A stretch of DNA of 64,000 nt from Neisseria musculi (GTDB lineage: Bacteria; Pseudomonadota; Gammaproteobacteria; Burkholderiales; Neisseriaceae): contig NZ_CP060414.2 in the NCBI RefSeq assembly GCF_014297595.2, forward strand, positions 1,612,001-1,676,000, read 5' to 3'. The notes beneath the pieces were generated by a model, which saw only the letters and a list, made by a program, of their open reading frames with translations, was not told the origin of the DNA and did no database searches. The position numbers were made by a program, and so were the translations under genes. Positions 29,989 to 39,555 of this stretch are shown in pieces; the stretch's first letter is position 1; the number at the start of each line of letters is the position of its first letter.

Positions 29989-30111
29989 AAACAGCCTCGG
30001 TCGATATTGAAGCCGCCGATTGTGCCACACTCTGCTTTTCCCTGCACGGCCCGGCCAAAACGCAGCCCGCTGCGGCCGGCCGTTTTTTCAGACGGCCTGC
30101 GTGCAAACCGA

Positions 30112-30432
30112 TTATTCCTGCACGGAATGTCCGGCAGGATTTTTCGGTTTGGCGCCAAGCGAAAGCAGGGTATCCAAAACCGCCGCCGCCTGCTGCGACA
30201 CCAGCCGGTATTGCAGCACACGGTAATAGCGCGTGTAATCGACCACGCCTTCGGCACGCAGCCTGGTTAAGTGTTTCGACACCACAGTCGGCTGCAATGC
30301 CAACAGCCCCGCCAGCTCGCCTATGCTGCGCTCGCTCTCTTTCAGCAGTACCATAATCGCCAGCCGCTCGGGGTTGCCCATCAACTTGAGCAAAACTGCG
30401 GTGCGCTTCATCTCGAGGGTAACAGCATTCAT
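30112..30432 (-). CDS. ArsR-family transcriptional regulator
   Basis: This 106-residue winged-helix protein is of the ArsR/SmtB class. The helix-turn-helix is ERSIGELAGLLALQPTVVSK (about residues 32-52), with the wing RYYRVLQYRLVS. No cysteine pair of the ArsR or SmtB metal sites is visible, so the inducing signal is unknown; related regulators respond to sulfide or persulfide. The start at 30432 (MNAVTLEMKRTA) was chosen over 30456. No target gene is obvious in the neighbourhood. Confidence 0.85.
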   Translation of the reverse strand: MNAVTLEMKRTAVLLKLMGNPERLAIMVLLKESERSIGELAGLLALQPTVVSKHLTRLRAEGVVDYTRYYRVLQYRLVSQQAAAVLDTLLSLGAKPKNPAGHSVQE

Positions 30433-30718
30433 AGTGATAACCGTAATAAACACCAAATATTTATTCTATAACAACTCTTCGCGGCACATTGAACGATAAG
30501 GCAGACTTACGGCACAAATGCCGCAGAATGCCTTGAAAACCACACTCTAATAAAACATATCGTTATCGTTTTTAAGCAATATTTTTTAAAATTGTGATGA
30601 TTTCTAATCGGGCCGTTCGGCTTAATTTATCCCCCCGCCGCCCAAAAGGCTTTAATATGGCAGCCTTGCCGCCATATAAGGCCGTCTGAACCCACCCGTA
30701 TTTTTTAAGAGGAACCCG

Positions 30719-32767
30719 ATGAGCAACGTATTACTGAATCTGGCCGATGAGCCGCGCTACCACGAAATCCAAACCGGCGATATCCGCCCCGCTCTCGAAA
30801 CCGCCATGAGCGAAGCCCGCGCCGAAATTGCCGCCATTAAAGCCCGAAGCGGCGCCACCTGGGAAAACACGGTAGAGCGCCTAACCGACATCACCGAACG
30901 TGTCGGCCGCATTTGGGGCGTGGTGGCGCATTTGAACTCGGTGGCCGACACACCCGAACTGCGCGCCGTATATAATGAAATGATGCCCGAAGTTACCGTG
31001 TTTTTCACCGAAATCGGCCAAGATATCGAGCTTTACGAGCGTTTCAAAGCCATCAAAAACTCGCCGGAATTCTCCAGACTCGATGCCGCCCGCCAAACCA
31101 AACTCAACCACGACTTGCGCGATTTCGTGCTCAGCGGTGCCGAACTGCCGCCCGAACAACAGGCCGAATTTGCCGCCCTGCAAACCGAAAGCGCGCAACT
31201 GGCCGCAAAATTTTCGCAAAACGTGCTCGATGCCACCGATGCGTTTGCCCTGTATTTTGACGACAACAGCCAATTGGCCGGCCTCACCGAAGACGCTCTG
31301 GCCATGTTTGCCGCCGCCGCAGAAGCCGAAGGCAGAACGGGCTATAAAATCGGCCTTCAAATGCCGCACTACACCGCCGTGATGCAGTATGCCGGCAACC
31401 GCAGCCTGCGCGAACAGATTTACCGCGCCTATGTTACCCGCGCCAGCGAATTAAGCGATGAGGGCAGATTCGACAACACCGCCAATATCGGCCGCCGTTT
31501 GGAAATCGCCCTGCAGGAAGCACGGCTGCTGGGTTTCGAGAATTTCGCCCAACTGTCGCTGTTTACCAAAATGGCCGACACGCCCGAGCAGGTTCTCGAC
31601 TTTCTGCGCGGTTTGGCCGCACGCGCCAAACCGTTTGCCGAAAAAGATTTGGCCGAAATGCAGGCCTTTGCGCGCAGCAACCTCGGTATCGCCGACCCGC
31701 AACCGTGGGATTTGGCCTACATCGGCGAAAAACTGCGCGAAGCCAAATACGCCTTCAGCGAAACCGAAGTGAAAAAATATTTTCCCGCCGGCAAAGTGCT
31801 CGCCGGGCTGTTTGCCCAAATCAACCGTCTCTACGGCGTGAACTTCATCGAAAAAACCGTGTCGGTGTGGCACCCCGACGTGCGCTATTTCGAGCTGGAA
31901 AAAGGCGGCTCGATTATCGGCGGCGTGTATATGGATCTATACGCCCGCGAAGGCAAACGCGGCGGCGCATGGATGAACGACTACCGCGGCCGCCGCCGTT
32001 TCGTGTCGGGCAGCCGCATCGGCCAAACGCAAACCCCCGTTGCCTATCTGGTGTGCAACTTCACCCCGCCCGTAGGCGGCAGGGAATCGCGCCTGAGCCA
32101 CGATGAAATCACCACCTTGTTCCACGAAACCGGCCACGGCCTGCACCATTTGCTCACCCAGGTAGATGAACTGGGCGTTTCCGGCATCAACGGTGTGGAA
32201 TGGGATGCAGTGGAGCTGCCCAGCCAGTTTATGGAAAACTTTGCCTGGGAATACAATGTATTGGCAGATATGTCGGCGCACGAAGACAACGGTGCCGCCC
32301 TGCCGCGCGGGCTGTTCGACAAAATGGTGGCGGCGAAAAACTTCCAGCGCGGTATGTTTTTAGTGCGGCAGATGGAATTTGCCCTTTTCGATATGCTGGT
32401 TTACAGCCAAAGCGACCCCGGCCGTCTGAAAGAATGGCCTCAGGTTTTGGAAAGCGTGCGCAAAGAAGTGGCCGTGGTGCAGCCGCCCGCCTACAACCGT
32501 TTCGCCCTGAGTTTCGGCCACATCTTCGCCGGCGGCTATGCGGCAGGCTATTACAGCTATGCTTGGGCGGAAGTGTTGTCGGCCGATGCCTATGCCGCCT
32601 TTGAAGAAAGCGGCGACATCAAAGCCACCGGCAAACGCTTCTGGATGGAAATTCTCGCCGTGGGCGGCTCGCGCAGCGCAATGGAGTCGTTTAAAGCCTT
32701 CCGCGGCCGCGAACCGCAAATCGATGCGCTGCTGCGCCACAGCGGTTTCGATGTGGAAGCGGCATAA
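30719..32767 (+). CDS. prlC: Oligopeptidase A (M3 family)
   Basis: This 682-residue cytoplasmic zinc metallopeptidase degrades short peptides, including cleaved signal peptides. The zinc motif HETGH is in TLFHETGHGLHHLL (about residue 470), with the third ligand in VELPSQFMENFAWE. Length and N-terminus (LNLADEPRYHEIQTGDIRPA) match OpdA/PrlC. AGAGGAA is placed well before the ATG. Two DUS hairpins and a rho-independent-type hairpin follow. Confidence 0.96.
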   Translation: MSNVLLNLADEPRYHEIQTGDIRPALETAMSEARAEIAAIKARSGATWENTVERLTDITERVGRIWGVVAHLNSVADTPELRAVYNEMMPEVTVFFTEIGQDIELYERFKAIKNSPEFSRLDAARQTKLNHDLRDFVLSGAELPPEQQAEFAALQTESAQLAAKFSQNVLDATDAFALYFDDNSQLAGLTEDALAMFAAAAEAEGRTGYKIGLQMPHYTAVMQYAGNRSLREQIYRAYVTRASELSDEGRFDNTANIGRRLEIALQEARLLGFENFAQLSLFTKMADTPEQVLDFLRGLAARAKPFAEKDLAEMQAFARSNLGIADPQPWDLAYIGEKLREAKYAFSETEVKKYFPAGKVLAGLFAQINRLYGVNFIEKTVSVWHPDVRYFELEKGGSIIGGVYMDLYAREGKRGGAWMNDYRGRRRFVSGSRIGQTQTPVAYLVCNFTPPVGGRESRLSHDEITTLFHETGHGLHHLLTQVDELGVSGINGVEWDAVELPSQFMENFAWEYNVLADMSAHEDNGAALPRGLFDKMVAAKNFQRGMFLVRQMEFALFDMLVYSQSDPGRLKEWPQVLESVRKEVAVVQPPAYNRFALSFGHIFAGGYAAGYYSYAWAEVLSADAYAAFEESGDIKATGKRFWMEILAVGGSRSAMESFKAFRGREPQIDALLRHSGFDVEAA

Positions 32768-32803
32768 GGCGGTTTTGGCAATTCTGCCGTATCGATAAGC
32801 TGT

Positions 32804-32835
32804 CAGGCCGTCTGAAAAGCCTTTCAGACGGCCTG
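32804..32835 (+). terminator. DUS-pair hairpin after prlC
   Basis: CAGGCCGTCTGAAA and TTTCAGACGGCCTG arms enclose a 4-base loop. The same hairpin recurs at 32995-33029. Confidence 0.75.
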
Positions 32836-32884
32836 AGACCTTTGCAAAAAAGCCGTTTTAGTCCTGAATTATTTGTATTTCGTC

Positions 32885-32915
32885 ATACTCGGGCTTGACC
32901 CGAGTATCTCTTTTT
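32885..32915 (+). terminator. Rho-independent-type hairpin / dispersed CTCGGGCTTGACCCGAG repeat
   Basis: ATACTCGGG and CCCGAGTAT form a perfect 9-bp stem with loop CTTGA, followed by CTCTTTTT. A related half (GGATCAAGCCCGAGCATG) lies at about 32937-32954, so the sequence also looks like a member of a widespread intergenic repeat. Confidence 0.6.
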
Positions 32916-32994
32916 CTTCTAAAACAAACAGATGATCGGATCAAGCCCGAGCATGGCGGAAATGTTTTAAAAACCTACAAAGATTTTATAAAGT

Positions 32995-33029
32995 TCAGGC
33001 CGTCTGAAAAGCCTTTCAGACGGCCTGAA
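32995..33029 (-). terminator. DUS-pair hairpin downstream of a lipoprotein gene
   Basis: TTCAGGCCGTCTGAAA and TTTCAGACGGCCTGAA arms (16 bp) enclose GCC. It lies 23 bases beyond the stop of the gene at 33052-33702. Confidence 0.75.
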
Positions 33030-33051
33030 CGCTTAAATCAATACCCTTCTA

Positions 33052-33702
33052 TCACTGTCCTTCCCGCCCCAGCCTTTTAAACTCCCACACCGAGCCGCCG
33101 GCATGAAAACTCAAATAATACTGTTCGCCCACGGCTTCGATGACCGCAGTGTGCCAAAAACGTTTGCGCTCTTTGCCCAGCAGCACATACGAAACAAAAT
33201 ACGGTTCGGTAATCACGGCATTGACCGAGCGCGCCTTTTGCGCCCATGCTTCTGCCACGCCTGCCGCATCGGCAAACTTCACCTGAGAAAGCGGAGTGAG
33301 TTTTTGGGGAATATCCAAACCTTCGGGCGGAATGCGCATAGTGTCGGTGTAACGCCAGCGGCCGTGATCGTAAACATAGTGGTCGATTCGTTCCAGACGA
33401 TTCGGGTTTTGGATATCCGCTTCGATGCGCGGGCGCACACCGCCGAAAAAATCGATATTGCCAAACACATTAACCGCCCTGCCGCGAAAAGGCGGCAGAC
33501 CCTCCAGCGCATCTTGCGCCGCCTGCAAAGCGGCAGCATCCTCCAGCAGACTGCCGCTGCGGTAACTTGCGGGCGTTTCTGCCGAAACGGCAGCAGCAGG
33601 CGGCACGACCGCCGCCGCTGCGGCCTCGCCCGAACCACAGGCACTGAGCAGCAGTGTGCCGAAACCTAAAACCAACAGCGGCAGTTTGAAGCATGAACGC
33701 AT
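33052..33702 (-). CDS. Putative lipoprotein, function unknown
   Basis: A 216-residue protein starting MRSCFKLPLLVLGFGTLLLS with lipobox LSAC at residues 19-22, followed by an alanine-rich linker (GEAAAAAVVPPAAAV). The mature part includes NVFGNIDFFGGVRPRIEADI and a C-terminal YYLSFHAGGSVWEFKRLG. I do not recognise the domain; envelope location is inferred from the signal. Confidence 0.78.
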   Translation of the reverse strand: MRSCFKLPLLVLGFGTLLLSACGSGEAAAAAVVPPAAAVSAETPASYRSGSLLEDAAALQAAQDALEGLPPFRGRAVNVFGNIDFFGGVRPRIEADIQNPNRLERIDHYVYDHGRWRYTDTMRIPPEGLDIPQKLTPLSQVKFADAAGVAEAWAQKARSVNAVITEPYFVSYVLLGKERKRFWHTAVIEAVGEQYYLSFHAGGSVWEFKRLGREGQ

Positions 33703-34332
33703 AAAATCGGATAAAACGGCTTGAAAACGTCATTATATAGCAGATTGGCCGGCCACCTCCCGGCAAAATCCGGAAGGGCTTGAAAACATGGCTGCCCGGT
33801 CATATCCGGGCTTGGCTTTAACATCTGTGCTGCCACCTAAAAACCACAGTTGCCCGAAGCAAATCCAAACATAACAGGCAGTGTGGTTTTAAAACGGCTT
33901 TTATCAACACCCGGGTATGGGAGCCGGCGTCTTTGCAAAAAGACATCCAATACCGCACCGGCTTTGCAAGCCCGTTACACGGCAGCCGGGCAGGCTCGAA
34001 ACAGACTGCTGCCAACCCGATAAACACACATGCCGTGCGGCGGAATCTCAGGCCATGCCGGCACAAAACCCATGCCGTGATGGTTTTAAAAGCGGCACCG
34101 TTTGAAAACACCGAGGGGCGGATTGCCGCCTGCCTGCACATAACGATAAACCAACTTTCGACCATGCTTTTTTTAACCCGCCCAAGAGCGGGCAACGGCC
34201 TTGTTTACCCTCCAGGCCGTCTGAAAAACCGTTTCAGACGGCCTTGCCGGTGTCTTTATGCTCTGAAACCCATGACGGCACGCCGCCGTTTCGGTATATT
34301 TCGGCCTTGTCGTTATTTTTTACGGTGCCGCA
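33703..34332. other. Intergenic stretch without a supported gene
   Basis: About 630 bases between two divergent genes. Apart from an inverted DUS pair at 34213-34245 just upstream of the Nudix gene, I see only short imperfect repeats (TGGTTTTAAAA at about 33881 and 34081). No gene or RNA is supported. Confidence 0.55.
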
Positions 34333-35133
34333 ATGAACACTTCCCGCCCTTTCATCCGCGTAGTAGCCGGCATCGTGCTGGACAAGCAGGGACGCTGCCT
34401 GCTCAGCTCGCGCCCCGAAGGCAAGCCTTATGCGGGCTATTGGGAATTTGCCGGCGGCAAGGTCGAAGCGGGCGAAAGCGAGTTGGCCGCCCTGCAGCGC
34501 GAATTTGAAGAAGAGCTGGGCATCCGCATCGAAACCGCAAGGCCGTGGCTGACGAAAATCCACGATTACGAACACGCACGGGTGTATCTGCGCTTCTGGC
34601 GGGTGGAGGCCGAGAGTTGGTCGGGCAATATCCAGGCACGCGAGGGGCAGCAGTGGTCGTGGCAGCGGCCCGGCGGCTTTACCGTATCGCCCATGCTGCC
34701 TGCCAACGGTGATTTGTTGGCCGCCCTTGCCGTGCCGACACAGCTTGCCGGCCGTCTGAAAACCGGCTTTTACGGCGAAAACGCTATGGGCGGCTACCGC
34801 GTGGTGCCGTTTGCGCTGGCCGAACCGCAACACGCCAATGTGTTAATCGGCGAACCCGAACTGCGCGCGCGGGGAAAAATGCCCGCCGCACAAAGCGTAT
34901 GGGTGGTGATTGACAAAGCAGAACAATGGCCGCTGGTGCAGGATGCCGATGTGGCAGTGTGGCAGGTGCAAAACCGCGAAGCCGCCGAAGCGGTGTGCGG
35001 AATGCTCGACAGCGGTGTGGCACTGCCTTTGGTGGTGCTGGCCGAGCCGAAACTTGCCGCAACATACCGCAGCCGCTGGCTGGCGGGCGGCGCCCATGCC
35101 GTGATTGCCGATGATGAAACCGAATATGTGTGA
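34333..35133 (+). CDS. MutT-type Nudix hydrolase with C-terminal extension
   Basis: The 266-residue protein has an N-terminal Nudix domain with the full box GGKVEAGESELAALQREFEE followed by ELG (about residues 36-58), so it should hydrolyse oxidised nucleotides such as 8-oxo-dGTP. Residues 140-266 form a second region (GYRVVPFALAEPQHANVLIG, LPLVVLAEPKLAATYRSRWL) resembling the TMP-synthase-like domain fused to MutT in many beta/gamma-proteobacteria. The thiamine-synthase active site is not evident there. It is 12 bases from the next gene, with which it is probably co-transcribed. Confidence 0.87.
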   Translation: MNTSRPFIRVVAGIVLDKQGRCLLSSRPEGKPYAGYWEFAGGKVEAGESELAALQREFEEELGIRIETARPWLTKIHDYEHARVYLRFWRVEAESWSGNIQAREGQQWSWQRPGGFTVSPMLPANGDLLAALAVPTQLAGRLKTGFYGENAMGGYRVVPFALAEPQHANVLIGEPELRARGKMPAAQSVWVVIDKAEQWPLVQDADVAVWQVQNREAAEAVCGMLDSGVALPLVVLAEPKLAATYRSRWLAGGAHAVIADDETEYV

Positions 35134-35145
35134 GGCCGTCTGAAA

Positions 35146-35586
35146 ATGTTGAAACTCAATCGAAAACAAGCCGTTTGGGCGGGCATATTGCTGTTGGCGT
35201 TTGCCGCCGTAAAAATAGCGGCACTGCTGTGGTGGCAGAGCCGCCAGCCCGCCGTTACCTCCGTTGCCGAATCTGCCTGCAACGTACACGCGGGCTGCAC
35301 GCTGCCCAACGGAGCGCAAGTGAAATTCAGCAGCAAAGTGGCCGCCAAAGCGCCGTTCGACATCACCCTGCACAACGTGCCGGCGCAAACGGCCGAAGTG
35401 TTTGTGAGTTTTTCGATGCGCGGTATGGACATGGGCTTCAACCGCTACAAACTGCTGCGCCGGCCTGACGGCTCGTGGGCGGCACCGCAAATCCGTCTGC
35501 CCGTGTGCGTGCAGAACCGCCGTGATTATCTGGCCGACATCCATATCGGCGGCGAGGTGTTCCAAGTGGGCTTTACCGCCGAGTGA
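35146..35586 (+). CDS. Membrane-anchored hypothetical protein
   Basis: A 146-residue protein with one N-terminal transmembrane segment (AVWAGILLLAFAAVKIAALLWW) and a periplasmic part of about 110 residues. The periplasmic part has two cysteine pairs (ACNVHAGC and PVCVQNR) and MRGMDMGFNRYKL. The architecture recalls small beta-sandwich envelope proteins, but I cannot name a family. It follows the Nudix gene closely; a DUS spans the gap between them. Confidence 0.72.
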   Translation: MLKLNRKQAVWAGILLLAFAAVKIAALLWWQSRQPAVTSVAESACNVHAGCTLPNGAQVKFSSKVAAKAPFDITLHNVPAQTAEVFVSFSMRGMDMGFNRYKLLRRPDGSWAAPQIRLPVCVQNRRDYLADIHIGGEVFQVGFTAE

Positions 35587-35908
35587 AAGTTAAGGCCGTC
35601 TGAAAACCCTGCCGCCGTTATTTCTGTGCCGGCAGCAACCGGCTTCTGCAACCCGGCAAATGTTTTCCGATGCTCCCCGCCGGCACGCCGGATTCACATG
35701 CCGGCGGCAATCAAGGCCGGGAAAACGGCGTTGGCGGCATTTTTTGACAACTCCCCCAATCCCCAAACGGTCTGCGCACAAAAAACGGGAAGTGCAAGCC
35801 ACGCCGGGATTTTCCACACCACACAACGGCCTTTGGGCAAACGCATATTTTCAGACGGCCTGATTCGCTATACAATGCCCCAAACCCTATAAATTAAGGA
35901 ACAGCAAA

Positions 35909-36184
35909 ATGATCGGCAAAAGAATATTTGAAGAATTGTCGGCCAAAGTGGGCGAAACCATCGCCAACAGCCCCGCCAAAGATGTTGAAAAAAATGTGAA
36001 AGCCCTGCTGGGCAGCGCGTTTAACCGCATGGATTTGGTTACCCGCGAAGAGTTCGACATCCAACAGCAGGTGCTGATTAAAACCCGCACCAAACTGGCC
36101 GAACTCGAAGCACGCCTGGCGAAACTCGAAAGCAGCGACGCCGAACCGCAAAACACTGCCGAAGCATCCGGGCAAACCGAATAA
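35909..36184 (+). CDS. ubiK: Ubiquinone biosynthesis accessory factor UbiK
   Basis: This 91-residue protein is of the UbiK/BMFP (YqiC) family, which helps the Ubi complex in aerobic ubiquinone synthesis and is membrane-associated. It has the typical N-terminal amphipathic start (MIGKRIFEELSAKVGETIAN) and a C-terminal coiled coil (VLIKTRTKLAELEARLAKLE). AAGGA precedes the ATG. It is 26 bases upstream of comM. Confidence 0.9.
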   Translation: MIGKRIFEELSAKVGETIANSPAKDVEKNVKALLGSAFNRMDLVTREEFDIQQQVLIKTRTKLAELEARLAKLESSDAEPQNTAEASGQTE

Positions 36185-36210
36185 GGCCGTCTGAAACCGA
36201 AAACCGCCCC

Positions 36211-37701
36211 ATGTCGTTAGCCCTTGTTTACAGCCGCGCCTTAAGCGGCATGAATGCGCCGTTGGTGGAGGTGGAAGCCCATCTTGCCAACGGCCTGCCT
36301 GCGTTTAATATTGTCGGCCTGCCCGACACCGAAGTCAAAGAAAGCCGCGACCGCGTGCGCGCGGCCATTATCCAGAGCGGCTTTGAATTTCCCGCCAAAA
36401 AAATCACCGTCAACCTCGCCCCCGCCGACCTGCCCAAAGAATCCGGCCGCTTCGACCTGCCGATTGCCCTGGGCATACTGGCCGCCTCGGGGCAGATGAT
36501 GGCCGACAAACTGGCGCAATACGAATTTGCAGGCGAGCTGGCCTTATCGGGCACGCTGCGCCCCGTGCGGGGTGCGCTGGCAATGGCCTGGCAGGGCATG
36601 AAAGCCGGCCGCGCCTTTATTCTGCCGCAGCAAAATGCCGAACAGGCCGCCATCATCAACGGTATCACGGTTTACGGCGCCGGCAGTTTGGGGCAGGTGG
36701 CGGCACATCTGAATGCCGTTGAACCGTTGGCACAAACCCGAACCGGTATCGGGCAGAGGCCGTCTGAAAACCGCAGCCTGCCCGATTTGAAAGACGTGAA
36801 AGGCCAGCACACCGCCCGCCTGGCCTTGGAAATTGCCGCCGCCGGCGGCCACAGCCTGCTGATGATGGGGCCGCCCGGCACGGGAAAATCCATGCTCGCC
36901 CAACGCCTGCCCTCCATTCTGCCGCCCCTAACCGACAACGAACTCATCGAAGTATGGGCGCTGCGCTCGCTGCTGCCCAACCACCGGCAGGAATTACACC
37001 ACAGCCGTCCGTTCCAGTCGCCCCATCATACTTCCAGCCCCGTGGCAGTGGTAGGCGGAAGCTCCGGCCCCGGCGAAATCTCGCTGGCCCACAACGGCGT
37101 TTTGTTTTTTGACGAGCTGCCCGAGTTTGACCGCAAAGTACTGGAAGTGTTGCGCGAACCGCTGGAAAGCGGCGAAATCCACATTTCCCGCGCGATGCAC
37201 AAAGCCGTTTATCCGGCCAAATTCCAATTGGTAGCCGCCATGAACCCCTGCCCCTGCGGCTATCTCGGCCATCCCGCCAAACCCTGCCGCTGCACACCCG
37301 AAAGCATCGCCCGCTACAGGGGCAAAATATCCGGCCCGCTGCTCGACCGCATCGATCTGACCATCGAAGTGCCCGCACTTTCTGCCGCCGAGCTGATGCA
37401 GCAGCAAGCCGGCGAAAGCAGCGCCGAAGTGTCGGCGCGCGTACGGGCTGCACGCGAAAGGCAGTATGCGCGGCAGGGCAAAATCAATGCGGCTCTGAGT
37501 GTTACGGAACTGGACGAAACAGCCGCGGTCTCTAAAGAAGCGCACGAAGCACTGGGCAGCCTGCTCGAAAAACTCTCGCTTTCCGCCCGCAGCTACCACC
37601 GCATCATGCGCGTGGCGCGCACGCTGGCCGATCTGAACGGCGATAAAAGTGTCGGCCGCGCCCATGTGTTACGCGCAGTAAGTTTTCGTCGTGCTTTGTA
37701 A
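36211..37701 (+). CDS. comM: ComM/YifB family AAA+ ATPase
   Basis: This 496-residue protein has an N-terminal Lon-like domain and a Mg-chelatase-like AAA+ domain. ComM is the hexameric helicase that drives branch migration during integration of transforming DNA. Walker A is MGPPGTGKSML, Walker B is VLFFDELPEFDRK, and PAKFQLVAAMNPCPCGYLGH is characteristic, as is the C-terminal SYHRIMRVARTLADLNG. It follows ubiK. With comEC and DUS it completes a competence theme. Confidence 0.95.
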   Translation: MSLALVYSRALSGMNAPLVEVEAHLANGLPAFNIVGLPDTEVKESRDRVRAAIIQSGFEFPAKKITVNLAPADLPKESGRFDLPIALGILAASGQMMADKLAQYEFAGELALSGTLRPVRGALAMAWQGMKAGRAFILPQQNAEQAAIINGITVYGAGSLGQVAAHLNAVEPLAQTRTGIGQRPSENRSLPDLKDVKGQHTARLALEIAAAGGHSLLMMGPPGTGKSMLAQRLPSILPPLTDNELIEVWALRSLLPNHRQELHHSRPFQSPHHTSSPVAVVGGSSGPGEISLAHNGVLFFDELPEFDRKVLEVLREPLESGEIHISRAMHKAVYPAKFQLVAAMNPCPCGYLGHPAKPCRCTPESIARYRGKISGPLLDRIDLTIEVPALSAAELMQQQAGESSAEVSARVRAARERQYARQGKINAALSVTELDETAAVSKEAHEALGSLLEKLSLSARSYHRIMRVARTLADLNGDKSVGRAHVLRAVSFRRAL

Positions 37702-37798
37702 GGTTTTTGCTTAAAGCATAAGTTGTTGCTAAAATCCGCCGTTTCAAAACCGTAGCGGCGGCTTTCAGACGGCACCGGATAAAACAAGATTCACAGGT

Positions 37799-38635
37799 AT
37801 GTTTATGAACGCTAAAAAACAATATGGCAAAGGCCTTTCGGGCTTTATGTTGGGCTTGTTGCTGGCAACCGCAGTGATTGCCGGTGTTTTGTTCTTTTTG
37901 AACAAAAGCAATAAAGAAGCATTCAAAGAAGAAACACGGAAAGACCTGCCCCAACCCGAAATTCTCACCCCGAACAGCAGCGGCTCCGCCGCATCCGCGC
38001 CGCCCCCTGCCCCTCCCGCCGATACAGCTTCCGATGTTTCAGACGGCCCTACCGAAGAACAGCAGGCAGTTTCCGAACCGATAACCGGCACCGCTCCCGA
38101 GCCTGCTGCGTCCGACACACCCACCGCCCCGCCGCCACAAACCACGGTCAAACCCAAGCCCGAACAAAAACCGATCGTGAAAAAGCCCGAAGCGAAAAAA
38201 GAGCAGCCGGCAAAAACAAAAGAAGAACCCAAACAAGAAGAGCGCAAAAAAGCGGCTCAACCCACGCCCGAACAAATTTTAAACAGCGGCAGCATCGAAA
38301 AAGCGCGTGAAAACGCCCGTGCCGAAGCGGCTAAAAAAGAAATGCCGGCACAAGAAAGTACCAAAAAAGCCGATAGCGGCAAACAGCAGCCTGCCGGCGA
38401 CGGGGGCGGCCGCACCGTGCTGCAAATGGGCTCGTTCAACAACCGCGAGAGTGCCGAAGCCCACCGCGCCAAACTGGCCATGATGGGCATATCGTCCGGC
38501 GTGGTAGAGGGCGAGGCCAACGGCAAAACCGTTTACCGCGTACAAAGCGGCCGCATGGGCAGCGATGCCGCCCACCGTGTCCAACAAACCCTCAAGCGCA
38601 ACGGTATCGACAGTTTCGCCCGCTCCGTCAAATAA
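37799..38635 (+). CDS. SPOR-domain cell division protein (FtsN-like)
   Basis: A 278-residue protein with a short cytoplasmic N-terminus and one transmembrane segment (GFMLGLLLATAVIAGVLFFL). A long Pro/Lys/Glu/Ala-rich periplasmic linker follows. The C-terminal SPOR domain begins at about residue 205 (VLQMGSFNNRESAEAHRAKL) and binds denuded septal peptidoglycan. The architecture is that of FtsN. The spacing of AGG fits the ATG at 37805 better than that at 37799, so the protein may be 276 residues. It is 19 bases ahead of dsbA. Confidence 0.88.
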   Translation: MFMNAKKQYGKGLSGFMLGLLLATAVIAGVLFFLNKSNKEAFKEETRKDLPQPEILTPNSSGSAASAPPPAPPADTASDVSDGPTEEQQAVSEPITGTAPEPAASDTPTAPPPQTTVKPKPEQKPIVKKPEAKKEQPAKTKEEPKQEERKKAAQPTPEQILNSGSIEKARENARAEAAKKEMPAQESTKKADSGKQQPAGDGGGRTVLQMGSFNNRESAEAHRAKLAMMGISSGVVEGEANGKTVYRVQSGRMGSDAAHRVQQTLKRNGIDSFARSVK

Positions 38636-38654
38636 GATGCAAAAAGGATAACCC

Positions 38655-39356
38655 ATGAAATTGAAAAGTATTTTAATGGCCGCAGCCGCAGCATTCGGCT
38701 TGGCCGCCCATGCCCATGCGGCAACCGAAGGCACCGACTACACCGTTCTGCCCAAACCGATTCCCCAGCTTCAGGCCGACAAAATCGAAGTGTTGGAATT
38801 TTTCGGCTATTTCTGCGTACACTGCCACCATCTCGACCCGGTGCTGCTGAAACACGCCAAAACTTTCCCTGCCGACACCTATCTGCGCACCGAACACGTT
38901 GTTTGGCAGCCTGAAATGCTGGGCTTGGCACGTGTGGCGGCAGCGGTAAACAGCTCGGAGTTAAAATACCAAGCCAACCCCGAAGTATTCAAAGCCGTTT
39001 ACGAGCAGAAAATCAATCTGGCAGACACCGCCACTTTCAAGCAATGGGCGGCGGCTCAGAAAAGCTTTGACGGCAACAAACTGATTGCCGCATATGATTC
39101 TTTCGGCAACCCTGCCCAAGCCAAAAAAATGGAAGAGCTGACCAACACCTACCAAATCAGCGGCACACCCACCGTGATCGTGGGCGGCAAATACCAGGTG
39201 AAATTCACCGGCGATTGGCAGTCGGGCATGAAAACCATTGATGATTTGGTGGTAAAAGTGCGTGGAGAGCGCAAAATGAAAGCCCCTGCAACACAAAAAG
39301 CTGTCCCCCCGCTGAAAAGCAAAGGGGCATCGATTGCCAAGTCTGCCAACAAATAA
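38655..39356 (+). CDS. dsbA: Thiol:disulfide interchange protein DsbA
   Basis: A 233-residue periplasmic oxidoreductase. The signal peptide MKLKSILMAAAAAFGLAAHA is followed by a thioredoxin fold with the active site CVHC (FFGYFCVHCHHLDP) and the cis-proline segment SGTPTVIVGGKYQV. It introduces disulfides into secreted proteins; Neisseria species carry several DsbA paralogues. The C-terminus is a basic tail rich in Lys, Ala and Ser. AAAAGGA precedes the ATG. Confidence 0.94.
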   Translation: MKLKSILMAAAAAFGLAAHAHAATEGTDYTVLPKPIPQLQADKIEVLEFFGYFCVHCHHLDPVLLKHAKTFPADTYLRTEHVVWQPEMLGLARVAAAVNSSELKYQANPEVFKAVYEQKINLADTATFKQWAAAQKSFDGNKLIAAYDSFGNPAQAKKMEELTNTYQISGTPTVIVGGKYQVKFTGDWQSGMKTIDDLVVKVRGERKMKAPATQKAVPPLKSKGASIAKSANK

Positions 39357-39555
39357 GCATAAGCAGCAAGCAGGCAGACTCAGCAGAAAAAGCCTAACCA
39401 CCATGCCGAACCGCAGTTCCGTTGGGCAAAGATGCCGGCGGATTCTGCAGCCCGATGGTCAGGCTTTCCTTCTATAGAGAGAGGCTGCCTGAAATTTATG
39501 TTTGCGGGGCCGTCTGAAAGCTGCCCGGCCGTCTGAAAGAACCACGCCCGATTTT

